64,000 nucleotides of DNA from Sordaria brevicollis. Its lineage: Eukaryota > Ascomycota > Sordariomycetes > Sordariales > Sordariaceae. The notes below the pieces were generated by a model. That model saw only the letters and a program-made list of their open reading frames with translations. It was not told where the DNA came from and searched no databases. The first letter of the stretch is position 1. Each line of letters starts with the position of its first letter. The DNA lies in NCBI GenBank assembly GCA_033439795.1, contig JAUTDP010000002.1:4464001-4528000 (forward strand), written 5' to 3'. The position numbers were made by a program, and so were the translations under genes. Below are positions 49,129 through 60,900 of this stretch, one piece after another.

Positions 49129-49560
49129 TGAATTCTTGGTCGCCCAGAGTGGAGGCCACTAATCGATGTAGTGCATACGAAGTCCACTTTCTAGATTTGA
49201 ACGTTTTGGGTATAGCTTTATATAATCCGGCTTACCGCCTTTGATCTAAATATGTAATAAAGTTAATAGTTTGGTTTTTAATATCGTAATTGTATTCCTA
49301 GTATTTTTACCCGCCAAAATTAATAATATAGATAACGATAAAGACCAAAGTCCAATCGAAGAGCTTATTAACCTATTTTCAATTAGCGCTAATAATTGGA
49401 ATTTCTTTATCGATAATTACCTTTATACTTTTATTACGGATAATGATAATATAATTATTAATGAAATTCTACTTTTCGAAAATTAACCTTTCGAAATTTA
49501 AATTTAGAATTAGATTAATTAGATTACCTAATCGAACCCTCTTCTTACCTAGCAAACTAA

Positions 49561-49715
49561 TTAATTAGAATATACCTAATAATTGAATAATTAGTTAAAA
49601 TATACCTAATAGAATAATTAATTGGAATATACCTAATAATTGAGTAGTTAATTGGAATATATTTAATAGAGTAATTAATTAGAATATACTTAATAGAGTT
49701 AACCGTAATATATTT
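49561..49715. repeat. Degenerate subterminal tandem repeat in the Harbinger-like element
   Basis: Six or so copies of a TAATTRGAATATACCTAATA-like unit are spaced about 27-32 bases apart. RIP has altered individual copies. Subterminal repeats in DNA transposons can be transposase-binding sites, but that role is inference here. Confidence 0.65.
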
Positions 49716-49899
49716 AAAATTAGATTTAAACCTAATTTTAATTCTAATTATAATAAACCACCTAAAGTATTATAAAGACTAAGCGTAAGCGGGCTATTTA
49801 ATCGCGGTCGATTAATATTTTTTTTATTCCGTTTAAATATATTATTTATAATTGTAAAATAATTAATTAAATAATAGAATAATTCGGTAAATATAAGAG

Positions 49900-50820
49900 A
49901 AAGGGATATTTTAAGTCCGGTAAAGTAAAAAAGTATAATAAAGTTTGGGAGTATATATTTGAGAGGGCGAAGGAAAAGTGGCCGCATTATTTATAGACTA
50001 TTAACGTAATTAAATTGAAGTAGGATATTAAACGTAATCGTTATATTATTTAGAAGAAATTAATAATAACGTTTAATATAGGGTATAATTGGGCGATTAA
50101 TATTCTAACTATTTTCGAAGAGATTTGGGATAGATTTTTTACTCGTTATAATACCGAATGTAAAAATTATTATTGGCTTTATATTATTCCGTTAAGCGAT
50201 TAGGAGGTTTATAAAAATATTTTCGTAAAGGAATACCCCGCCGGTTATTATATTCGCGAAATAAGGGATAAAAGCGGAAAAAAGGATTAAAATAAGGAAA
50301 ATATTACCGGAGAAGAGGACGTTAATAGTAATTTGGGTAATAGCGATTTTAATAAAGAAAAGGATTTTAATAATAAAGGTAGTAAGGGTAACGATAATAA
50401 TAATAATAAAGGATAAAATAAATTTATTCTTAAGAAGAAGATTCGTAAAATTTTTACGTAAAAATTCGTTCGCGAAATTAACCCGGACCGTATTCTTATC
50501 CCTATTAAAGAGTCTATTTTAATTAAAAATAAAAGAACCCTATAAAAGAAGGTTATTTATAATAATAAAGATATATTAAATTAATCGATAGTAATAGCGG
50601 CGTCGTTATTAGCGGTATTAAAGCTCTTAAAAATTAGCGCGTTATAAAAAATAATCGAAGATATTTAAAAGAAATTTATTAATAAAATAATTACGTAGGA
50701 AATAATAAAAGTATTAAATTATTTAAAGGAGAATTTAATGAGCGTAATTAAATATAATGGCTATAATAGGGAAATAAAGTGGTTATATATAAATAAATAG
50801 ATAGAGTAAAGTAAAAAAAA
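49900..50820 (+). pseudogene. Degraded second ORF of the Harbinger-like element
   Basis: The plus strand reads as one protein-like frame with RIP-type stops. It contains NWAINILTIFEEIWDRFF and later YYIREIRDKSG, then a charged Lys/Asn/Glu-rich tail. PIF/Harbinger elements typically encode a Myb/SANT-like DNA-binding partner besides the transposase. This frame occupies that position, but a Myb fold is not recognisable after mutation. It converges on the transposase relic. Confidence 0.5.
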
Positions 50821-51149
50821 TAATTTATTTACTAAATTTATATCTTTTTACTAAATATTCGAATTATTTAATAATTTTGATTTTTTATATATATATTGGT
50901 TATTATCTAATATTTTTTTTTAAATTTTAAATAAATATTCAAATTATTTAATAATTCCATATTTTTTATATATATTCGATTTTTTCTAATAATTTTGATT
51001 TTTATTTATATATTTTATTCTATTCGATTTTTTTATTTAAATTCAAATTTAAATTCGGTATTTAAACCTATCTTCTTCCTTTCCCTCCTTCTTTATAATA
51101 ATCTCTAATATTAATTCTAAATAACGACTATAATAAATTAGCGGATTTA

Positions 51150-52200
51150 GTAATTCGTTTTCCCCCTTAAAACCCTTTTTACTTATTATCTCCCTTCCTC
51201 TATTACCTTCTTTTATTTCTCTATTAATTCTATCCTCGGTCGCCGGGATATTACGAAATTATATAATACGGTTATTATATAAATAATTTTGATTTATCGG
51301 TTAATATTATATTTAAATAATATAATACGTATAATCTTCTATACTTTTTTTATAATATTAAAAGTATATTCGATAATAATACAGATACGAGCGTAATATA
51401 AATTATATAACTCCTTCGTATTCTTCGGTTTCCTCCCCTTATTTTTCTAATCCTTTAAATAATATTTAACGTTAATAAAAGGTATTATAATTCCCTTCCG
51501 AATATTAAACCCTGTATTAATAATATAATAACGGTTCTTTAATACCCGAAATAATTTATTAAACGCCTACGAGTATAATACGGCGTTATTAATCGATCTT
51601 TCCGCCCTTACTAATACGTACGAAAATAAGCGGTCGAATTTTATTATTACGAAAATATTTTATATAACGTTACTATTCTTATTATATTACCGTTATTATT
51701 AGGATTTCTTTATATAAATAGTTATGTATATTTTATTAATAGCGCCGATATAACCGTTAAAAGTATTAAACCGAGGGTTTAATTCGATTTTAGTATCTAA
51801 ATAATTATTTTTTAAAAAATGGATAATAACTTTATATAAAATATATAACCGGTTTAATATATCTTATATAATAGCGTTAACCGAATTTAAATTAATATTA
51901 AATTTATATAATACTTCTTTCTAAAATTAGGCCGTACTGAATATTTAAAAAATAATTATAAATTTTTACTCTAACGTTTAATAGCGAATTAGCTTTAAAT
52001 TAATATATTCTTTTAATTAAATTACGAAGGTATTAAAAGTAAATTAATTTATCCTAAAATAATTTTTAAATTATATTATTAATTTATAATAAAAGCTATT
52101 TATAATCTTTCGAACCGTAGTAGGATTACCTGGGTATATAATATTTCGATTTTTTTTATTTTAAAATATAGTACGGATTATTATATAAGTAGTGTATATA
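51150..52200 (-). pseudogene. Degraded DDE (Harbinger-type) transposase
   Basis: Minus-strand translation shows NPRFNTFNGYIGAINKIYI at about 51720-51790. It corresponds to the family's GAIDGTHI motif around the first catalytic Asp, here changed to Asn by RIP. Downstream, at about 51600-51660, KFDRLFSYVLVRAERS matches the second-Asp strand and the GWEGSAHD region of DDE_Tnp_4 transposases. Stops lie at former Gln and Trp codons. Family knowledge gives its role: cut-and-paste transposition with the second ORF product. Confidence 0.8.
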
Positions 52201-52554
52201 AAGGCAATATAATTACGGTAATAAGGATATATAATATTGTTGTTATTTAAGTACATCGTCGGTAAGCGTAAAGTTGTTATGTACGAAGTACTAATAAAAT
52301 TATTTATAATAGGCTATATTATCCGGATTTTAATAGTATGGTTAACGGTAATTCAATATTAAGAAAACGGTAGAATTTTACGACGCTATATTTAATATAG
52401 AAAATTGTAACCTAGTTTTAGATTATTTTGGTAAGGTATAAAAAAGCGGAGTCGATTTCGAGTAGTCCGAATTGTTTAATTATTTTCTCCATACAACTGC
52501 TACTAAAACTAGTTTAGCGAGCTCGGAAATTCGTTTTGGCAGGGAAAAACCGGG

Positions 52555-52600
52555 CAGAAATCTATACTGCTGGAGTAAGTAGTCCGCTACCGAACGGGCC
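52555..52600 (-). repeat. Right terminal inverted repeat
   Basis: 46 bp, the inverted copy of 49082-49128, lacking one C of the CTCCC run. Confidence 0.88.
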
Positions 52601-52605
52601 TTTAG

Positions 52606-55600
52606 CGAGCATCTGGAACCGAACAAATCTAGAGGACTATAGAGGCTGAAAGAAACTAGAGTGCTGAAGGGCTAGAGGCTGAAAGAGACTAGAGCAGGTA
52701 CATTACTGATACCAAGTAGTGTCATGCAAGCCTCAGGTGAGCGTTAAGATTAAGCTTCTTTCTTCATAACCCCTTTTCTTAGTTTCGCTCCGGTCTACCG
52801 GAGTATCGGGCGGCTTTGTTAGCGTCAAGTCAGTCAGCTTCCTTAGGACGATGTCCGCCGATACCCGGCGGCCGGTCTACGGGACTAAAGATGGAATCAA
52901 GGGGCCGTTGTGCATCGCGTGCCCGTTTCTCTCCTGGAGCATGCATGCACTGGATTAAGATTACAGGAAAGCAGAAAAAGCCGACGATGGAGTGAGTAAC
53001 ACAGCCCAGATGAGCTCGGAATTCGGCATCTTTGCATTTACCACCACATACCGAACAACACCTACTACTCACCTACGCTGTGCCACCATAACGGTCCCGG
53101 CGCCGATTCCAATTCCGCATTCCACATTCCGCATTTCGCATTCCGGTCTCCGGATCTCTCTGTCTCTACTAACTGCCATGTTTTGCGGTGCGGAGAGCGC
53201 GGCCGGCCTTAGCAAAGCAGGTACTCGGAGTCAAGACTCAAGTGAGATGAGACTGAGATGCGATGAGATGAGATGAGACAAAACAAGACTCCCGCCGTCA
53301 AGTCCGATCCGCCACCTATCCGCCCGATCAGCACCCACTAGGTTGTCATGTTACGATCGTTGGCCTCAAAATGGATGGGTGGGACAACTGTCAGAATATA
53401 TTGGTACATGGGCGTGGACGACAGGTATGTTGTGATTTTGTCGTTGTGTTATGGAAAGAGAGGAAGTGTGATGTTGTGTAAGGCTTCGAGAAGGAGGACA
53501 ATAGGGGTGGTGGTGGGCTTCTGTTACACACGCACGCATCATGATCCTCACTTGGTGTGTCGTGTCTGCGATGGTAATCAGGGACGCAGTAAGGAAGGAT
53601 ACAACGAAAGAAACGGCTTCTAGAAGTTGTGGTTGTGGTGTTGAGCATATGGGAATTAGGGTTACCAGCTGCGGCTGGGTCGAAGACATCACATGCAAGC
53701 CGGGTGGTGTTTTTGGGTCTTGTTGTAAACATTGCTCAACAATCGCCTCTGTGATCAGAAAGTATCCAGAGCAGCTGTGTGTGAGTGGCCGAAGGAAAAG
53801 TAAACCAAAAGGAAACCAAAAGGAGCACGTATAGGGCATCTACTGGCTGGTCGTCACTCATCTCAATTTGGCTGCCTCCTTCTTAGTCTATTCTCATGCG
53901 CGTTTCCGTCTGTCGTATTTCACTTACACCTTCACTTACACTTACACGTGCACTGCGGCTGACACGCCACGGCGTTGCCGTGCTTCCCTTTGAACCCCTT
54001 TTTTGTTCCAGTTCGGTTGGCTTGCCGGAGTTGTGAGACGTGAGAGGCATGTACGTGTATGGAACTTGGATATTGGGTCGGTTCGATGAAAACTAAGAAC
54101 ATGATGATAGGCTGGTTTCAAACTTTCAATATAGAATACCAGAACTTGCAAGTAACAAAGACCACCACCATTAGGGCTAAAATCACGACCTCGGATTGCT
54201 TGCTCGTTGTGGATCGTGTTTGTGGACAATCCCATTCCAGCATAATCCATTGTGTTTTGAGTTCTACGTGAACCATATTAATCAGCGTTCACACTTGCGA
54301 ATGCCTCCTACCTTGCGAGTTTACGTTCAGATCTCTTTTGACAGGTCCCAGTCGTAACAGCTGAATCAACATCTGATATCTTCAATCTAGACTGTCTTTC
54401 TTGCTAGGATTATTTTCAAGTCGGGTATGGCGATCAACCAAGAAAAATTCATCTCAGACTCGTCCTCAATTCTATCCAGGGAAGTTCCTTCCTTCTTTCA
54501 ATATAGCCCAGCAGATCACCGACCCTGTCTCAGATCTGCCGTGGTCCCCGTCTGTATCATGTAAAGTGAAGCAGGCGCTGGCACTACACTACAACAGACA
54601 ACCCGTTAAGTTGGAAGCTGATAGCACGTCAAGGAAGGATGCCACCTTGATATATGTCTTGGACACCAGTAGTTTCAAAACAATGTGTGTGTGATTTCAA
54701 CGGTCAAGATAGTGGAACAGATGACGACGACAATGGCGCGCGACAACGAGAGCAGAGCCGCCTACGGCATTAAAAATAGTTCGACAACAGATCTGTGCAT
54801 ATCCGTTTTTGATGTTACCAACGACAAAACCTACTTGCTGTTCGGCCGCTGGATCCGTCGCTAAAACAGAGGTTGCTTCAGAAGAAGAACTTCGCAGCGT
54901 CAGCTTCCGTGATCTGTCAAGGGCTAGAAGAGGTTCGAGGATAGCTCTGTCGTTAAGATATCCGTTTCAATCAACATCTCTTGGTCTTCGGGTCGCGACC
55001 CGACGTTCCGAGGTACGTAGTCCGAGAACCGTAAGTGCCTCACTGTGCCAAACAAAACGGTGTGTGGGTTGCCATGCTTTTCCTAACGCTGCTGATTACT
55101 TGCATATGCTTGCTTGCTTGCCGCGCGCGGATCCAACGGGAACGGGAATGTACTGTACATGTTGCTTGCTGTAAGGGACAGGATAAGCTTATCGAGTTGA
55201 GTCGTCGTCGTATAGTGAGGCGCGGAATAATGGCCGAAGGGTGAGAAGACAAAGTCATGAGATCCGTACTGTAAACGCGACAGTGTGAGGTTTCTTTCGA
55301 AAGCGTTGAACGTGCAGGAGGTCAAGTTGACCACTGGTGAACATTGGAAGCAATGCCGCGCGAGGAGGGTTATATGTGGGGAAGGCCGCCCCGGGTTTTG
55401 TCTCCGGGGTTAACTGTGGGATTTGGTTCCCGCCAAGACCTGTGGTGTCGCCCAACTCCGCTTTCGCAACTGCTTCTCCGCACAATGACAGTTGCCGATT
55501 GTGTCATTGAACCACCAAACAACAAACGCCGAGCCGAGGTCAGAACTGCTGGTCACCGTTTATCACCATTACTCACCGTGAGAACCAAACTTTGCTGGCG

Positions 55601-55785
55601 AAAAACTGTCGACAAAAGGTGCATTCGAGATATCAATTGGCTTGATCATTTCACATTTCTAAGCTCAGTCACCAAACCCTGAAGAAGTCCCTGTTCGACG
55701 CCCACGTCGCCAAGACAGCTGTAGATAGCCTCACTTCTCAGTTCCATCCTCGAAAGACACTGCCTTCCAATCTATAATCGCCAAC
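52606..55785. other. Intergenic DNA, no supported gene
   Basis: Normal composition with short simple repeats (for example GCATTCC units about 53110-53140, GAGATGAGAT about 53240-53280). Frames up to 157 codons on both strands overlap each other and show no domain. The end should include the promoter and leader of the ketopantoate-reductase-type gene. Confidence 0.5.
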
Positions 55786-57159
55786 ATGCCCGAGACTCCT
55801 GAGAAATATCCTGACCCAGTCAAGTGAGTGCACTTGTTTGACCTCTTACTACCAAGCTCAAAACTGACTTTCATTGCAGGCCTGTCCACATTGTCTTTGT
55901 GGGAGCTGGTGCCGTCGGCTGTTTCTATGCCTCCAGGCTACATCATGTGGGTTCATCCCGGCTGTTCACTTTCATCTCGCCATTCAGGAGTGAAACATGG
56001 CTTGATCCTTCCTCACTCACCCTTCCTCACCGTTAATCGCGGATACTAACACACCTTCCAGCCTTCCAAAAACATCCACGTCTCACTCATCGCCCGGTCC
56101 AACTACAAAGCCCTCCTAGAAAACGGCGTCAAACTTCAAACTCACTCCTACGGCGACTACACCTTCACCCCTCACGCCGTCTATCCCGACGTCGCCGCCG
56201 CCGCCTCGGCTCCTCAACAATGGGACTACGTCATCGTAACCACCAAAGCCCTTCCAGACCGCGGTGACGACTCGGCGCTCATCGCCCGTCTCATCGGTCC
56301 CAACTCCTGCATCGTCCTAATCCAGAACGGCGTCGGGGTCGAAGCCCCCTACCGCACCCGTTTCCCTTCAACGCCCATCATCAGCGCCGTCACCGTCGTC
56401 TCGGCCGAGCAAATCAGCTTGGGAGTCATCCGCCAAAACCGATGGACGCGCATCCACCTGGGGCCTTACTCCAACTCAGCCAGCTTCGACACTTCCACGC
56501 CCATCACCAAAGACCGCGAGGTCCCTCCAAAGGGTGAAACAGGAAGTCTAATCCCCACCGGCTCCTCCCCTACTTCGTCCTTACCCTCCCACACCCTTAC
56601 AGACTCGGACCTCACCCTCCAAAACCGCGCCCACTCCCTCGCCGCCCACCTAACCTCCTGGCTCGTCCACCACGGCTCCGTCCGCGACGCCCATCTGTCA
56701 TCCGAATCCCACCTCCAACTAATCCGCTGGCACAAACTCTGCATCAACGCCGCCTTCAACCCGTGCTCCATCCTCTGCGGCGGCCTTGGAAACGCCGAGA
56801 TGGTTCGCGACCCGGAACTCCGTTTATTTCTATCGCAAGTCATGTACGAAATCTGGGATGCCGCGCCTTTAATCTTGGGTTTGCCAAAGGGGGAAGGATT
56901 CGACAAGGATCCCAAGGCGTTTGCGACGCCGGAAAAGATATTGAAGAGTACCGAGAGAAACGTGGGGAGCAAGCCGAGTATGTTGGTGGATTGGGAGATG
57001 GGGAGGCCGTTGGAGTTGGAGGTTATTGTGGGAAATCCGGTGAGGATTGCGCGGCAGAGGGGCGTGGAGATGCCGAGGTTGCAGGGGGTTTATGCGTTGT
57101 TGAGGAGTATGCAGGGGGTTAGGGAGAGGAGGACAAAGGAAGGAAAGGGGAAGTTGTGA
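55786..57159 (+). CDS. Ketopantoate reductase family protein (ApbA/PanE type), 3 exons
   Basis: Exons 55786-55823, 55880-55946 and 56062-57159 (introns GTGAGT..GCAG and GTGGGT..CCAG, the second with a TACTAAC branch point) give 400 residues. The N-terminal Rossmann motif is IVFVGAGAVGCFYASRL, with G21-x-G23-x-x-G26 for NADP(H). The C-terminal helical domain carries RWHKLCINAAFNP, with K260 at the catalytic-lysine position and N264 in the usual conserved place. The family reduces 2-dehydropantoate to pantoate in pantothenate/CoA synthesis. Fungi have several paralogs of uncertain substrate, so pathway assignment is tentative. A Ser/Thr/Pro-rich insertion of about 45 residues (about 170-215) separates the two domains. 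The short first exon places the ATG 12 codons before the first intron. No neighbour suggests a pathway cluster. Confidence 0.93.
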
Positions 57160-57795
57160 GCGAGCGAGTGAGTGAGTGAGTGGATGGTTTTGGTGGAATG
57201 TGTCAGAACGTAGGTTGTGGTTTTATGAGTGGGTGAGAATGATGCTGGTTGGAGGTGGGATGCGGTACAGGTTGATCAGTTGAGCGAGCGAGCGAGCATT
57301 GTGAATTGTTCCTTGGAGAGAGTTTCAAGTTGAGTATGAGGAGGGTCTTGGTTAGTAGCATGTAGAAAACGGATAGTTCACAGAATATCAAGGGAGATGA
57401 CAGAGAAATGTGTTGGCCAAAGCCTATTACCGGGTGGGTATTCGAACTGCACTTTCCAAAGCTCCAAAACGGTTTTGGATGTGATCTAGCATCCGCGTGG
57501 TTAAAAGTTCTAACAATGATCACAGGCTTGTCATTAAGGGCGATTATGGAGGATATGGCCGTCGAGGGCATAAAGTAGGTATTTCTCTATGCAGGATAGG
57601 AGATCGGCGCCCCAGCCGATTCCCTTTAGTTCCCTGCCATAACAGTCTTCCATTGTATCTTACCATTATATTTCCTGACGTCCATATCTGGATATCTTAC
57701 ATCTCGTCAGGACCATCCTCAATCTCGAGCCCTGCAGACCAAGGACTCTTTGTCTCTTCTCTCTTTCCCCCCTCTGCCTTCCTCCCGTCTGGCCT
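57160..57795. other. Downstream flank of the reductase gene
   Basis: GAGC/GAGT tetranucleotide repeats follow the stop codon directly (57156-57183), with another GAGC run at about 57281-57297. No gene was seen before the 5S promoter. Confidence 0.55.
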
Positions 57796-57800
57796 TATAA
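57796..57800 (+). promoter_or_regulatory. TATA box of the 5S rRNA gene
   Basis: TATAA starts 29 bases upstream of the mature 5S start at 57825. Neurospora 5S genes are known to need a TATA element at this distance for RNA polymerase III transcription. Confidence 0.85.
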
Positions 57801-57824
57801 GCTTCCGCTCCAGCTTCAACAGAT

Positions 57825-57943
57825 ACATACGACCATACCCACTGGAAAACTCGGGATCCCGTCCGCTCTCCCATAGATAAGCCAGTGAGGGCCAGACTAG
57901 TAGTTGGGTCGGTGACGACCAGCGAATCCCTGGTGTTGTATGT
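57825..57943 (+). rRNA. 5S ribosomal RNA (dispersed copy)
   Basis: About 119 nt. The ends ACATACGAC and GTTGTATGT pair as helix I. The 3' half AGTAGTTGGG..GGTGAC..ACCAGCGAATCCCT matches the Neurospora 5S consensus, and GGTCG-GTGA-CGACC forms the helix V hairpin. CACTGG (near 57840) pairs with CCAGTG. Compared with the common Neurospora alpha-type 5S as I remember it, the stems differ in sequence but keep pairing, so this is probably a functional variant isotype, not a pseudogene. Neurospora scatters its 5S genes singly through the genome, in keeping with this lone copy. Confidence 0.93.
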
Positions 57944-57951
57944 TTTTTTTT
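57943..57951 (+). terminator. RNA polymerase III T-run terminator
   Basis: Nine consecutive T residues directly at the 3' end of the 5S gene, the standard Pol III stop signal. Confidence 0.9.
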
Positions 57952-60900
57952 CGCCCTTTTTGCTTTGCTCTCGTATCCTTACAGGTCTCATCTTCCTCGA
58001 TGTCTCCTTCTTCCTTTTTTTTAAGCAATTATAGTGACTTCAACCGGCATCGACCTAACCCTTTTCACTACCACAACCTTGGCCCGAGGTGGTTATCTCA
58101 TTTACAACGAACGGATGAAACACGGCGCCCCGTTCGCCTTTCTGCTCGATGGAAGCTGGAGCTCTTCTTGTTCAATGTTTGGTATGTGCCCGATAGTAGA
58201 AGACATGTGTGTCTTGATGCCTCGTGTGATCTACGCCGAATAACGAAGTTTGACAGGCTCGTGATTGACGAAGTGACATATCGTTGCCTATGCGGAAAAT
58301 GGAGTTTGGAGGATGATGTAAGGTTTATTTTCCATTCTTGGGCCCAGTATCGATAGGCTTGGAAACGGGCATCTCATAAGCTCCGCGCTTTCCGTGAACT
58401 CCAACGGCGACGATGCTTGACATCTGCATGCTGCTGACTTCGGGGTGAGAGTGTTTGGCCAAAGTAGGTAGAGAGTATGGAATAGTGGTAGTGGTTGGAG
58501 AAACTGACCGGCAGTTGGATGTTGATGAACTTGAAGTGGTAAAGGAACAGCAACTCAGCATTCGGAGCGCCATTTCAACATGCTTCTCTTATAGAACAGA
58601 AGAGTGACATATTTTGAATGTTGTTGTCCCCTCATGGGCGTTTCGCTTTGAAGATGTGCTGAACCTCAAAGGACAATGGGCGACGGTGGAATCCAACAGC
58701 CAACTGTATCTGGTATTACTGGGGTTTGTATGCGCGCGGGTAGATCGTCGCAATGTCCATTGTGGTGTTTTCAGAATCTTTCACACAAGACTCTATCGCT
58801 TTCAGATTCACTTGGATCATTTGTTCAAGGTGTTGGTGGCAGAACGTCCACGAACCCCAAGGGCTAAGCGCTCCGAGAGGATCCATCTCAAGCATAGCGA
58901 GGGTGAATCGTCCGCACAAGACCACTCAACTTCGACAAAGAGAACCATTGTTGAAGCAAACAACAACACGACGTGAATGTTTGAGTAAGGTAATGTCTGA
59001 GGATCAGACTTTGTTGCATGGCTAGGAGCAGCAGGAAGAACAATAAAGAAGTTGCAACAACGAGACAGTAATATGAGCACCCGACTGTTTAGGATGGCTG
59101 TTGGTGATGCCAAAGAACGTTGTGGTCACCATGTGTTGGCCTGGCAGACCTGGTGAGCCTGGGTCGCTGTGATGTGACCATGTAGGCCAACCCTAGAAGA
59201 TCGTGATAAGATGCATTTCTGCGTTCAGGGTCCCGATCAAAATCAGATCTCGATGAATCGACGTTTGATGGACCACATGAACAGAGAATCGTCCAATATT
59301 TCGCCTTTCATGTTTCCTTTTTTTCCACCCTCCTTCTTGCCCCTGAAACAAGACCAACTAGAGTGGCGGGAAACAGACAGTTCGTTGCATTTGACTCCAT
59401 TCCCGCCTCCGCCTTTTCGGACCCCTCGGTGAACACGGTAAAGGTACCCCTCCTACCGAGACACCGGCCCTCTCACAGTCACACAACCCCGGAAGCCCGG
59501 GCGGCGGCGGCGGCTCGGCTGTCGCTAAACAGCTGGGCTTTTGTCGCACTAAACTCCGTGCAAAAACCGACGGTGCCTTCTGTAGAGGTGCCCTAAAGGG
59601 CTAAAACTCGTGGGGTAAAGCTGACGTCATGTCGCTAAGCCGTTAGCATGACGTCGGGTACGTTCAGTGTAAATTGATGACCTCATAAAGGGAAAGCGAC
59701 ACCCGGACCACAAGAGCGCTCTGAAAAGCTTTGTAAAAATGCCTTGTTTGCTGCGTTTCCGTCGCTTTTGCGAATATTTGGTGCTAGTCGTGCACGGTGT
59801 TGACTTTGAAGCGACAGCTATGGTGGGAATAGGGTCGGGATTTTGGAAAAGGTGATCGATTTGGGGAAGCAAGAGAACGACAAGAGTGCTGGTGGGGTCT
59901 TGCCTGCAAGTGTTCGCCGAGCTGGCTCGCCTATCAGTGGTCCAAGCCGGAGTGTTACCTCCGTTGCATCTAACCGTTGAACACTTGATGGAGACAAGCG
60001 AGCATGGTGCCTGTAGCGGACAGCCGCATTTTCGTGGGGCAGGTGGGGTTAATATAACGGCGGGATACTATCCAGACCGTGCTTTCCATGAGAAACACCC
60101 CATCTCTCAGCTAAACATGTCACCTCGTACAATAAAAAGGGAAGAGCGTTTGTGAACGGCGAAGCAAAGAGAGAATTTGGTCCCCGCTGCTGCCCGCCGT
60201 TGCCCGCTGTTGCCCGCTGTGGTCCTTTGTTGGTGTTTCACAATTTCCCCTTCCAAGAAATCCCATCAAAACAGGAACCAAAGGGTCCAAGCACACGACG
60301 GGCACAACCCGGATCCTGAAGGTGACTGGCTACACTCTGGCCTGACTGGTTTTCTCTTCCATGGCATGTGCTATCAGGCAGCGTGCCGTAACCAGACAAG
60401 ATCAGCCCAAGAGGCAACCACTATCGCCTTCCACCTGTTTCGTATTTTTCTTTCTACTTCTTTCTTGCGGACAGCGGATACCAATGGCGGCGGGAGAGTT
60501 CACATCCGGGCCCGGTCCCATGTTGTGGCTTTTTCTCTATGGCTTGTCATAGAAAGACTGCAGTGTGGCTTTGACAAACCCGATCTCGCCCCTTCAAGGT
60601 TCCAACGGAGTGGGAGAGGGAGACATGTGCCTGTTCATCCTTGCCGTTCTCACCCTTCACATTTCAGGCACTCATCTCACCTGGCCAGTCACTTTCCAAA
60701 GGTTTGGGCCATTCAGCACTGAGAGTTTGAGAGACGATACAAAGGCGGTCGGAGATGCACAATGCAGAGTGGAGAACATTCTGGGATGAGCCTCCATGGG
60801 TAAAAAGCGTAAATTGGAAATCACAAACTTTTGGTTTGAGAACCGCTTCTCAACAACGCTTGTTTTCGGTACAGCTGCCCTATAATCAGTCACTAACAGG

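Larger units (their letters stand above)
49082..52600. mobile_element. RIP-mutated PIF/Harbinger-like DNA transposon (3.5 kb)
   Basis: Terminal inverted repeats of about 46 bp, left GGCCCGTTCGGTAGCGGAC.. (49082-49128) and the reverse complement at 52555-52600, differ only by transitions and one indel. They are flanked by TTTAG on both sides (49077-49081 and 52601-52605). This contains the TTA expected as a Harbinger target duplication if the element is taken as starting at the preceding G. The GGGCC-type terminus, 3.5-kb size and two ORF relics (transposase on minus, second protein on plus) fit PIF/Harbinger. The interior is strongly AT-rich with RIP-type stops and is inactive. Confidence 0.85.

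Noticed and set aside
53366..53839. 157-codon minus-strand frame
   Set aside because: Histidine/threonine-rich low complexity from ACC/CAC repeats, and the frame on the opposite strand is equally open.
60177..60722. 181-codon plus-strand frame starting in the TTGCCC repeat
   Set aside because: It starts in simple repeat DNA and has no domain or homologous motif.
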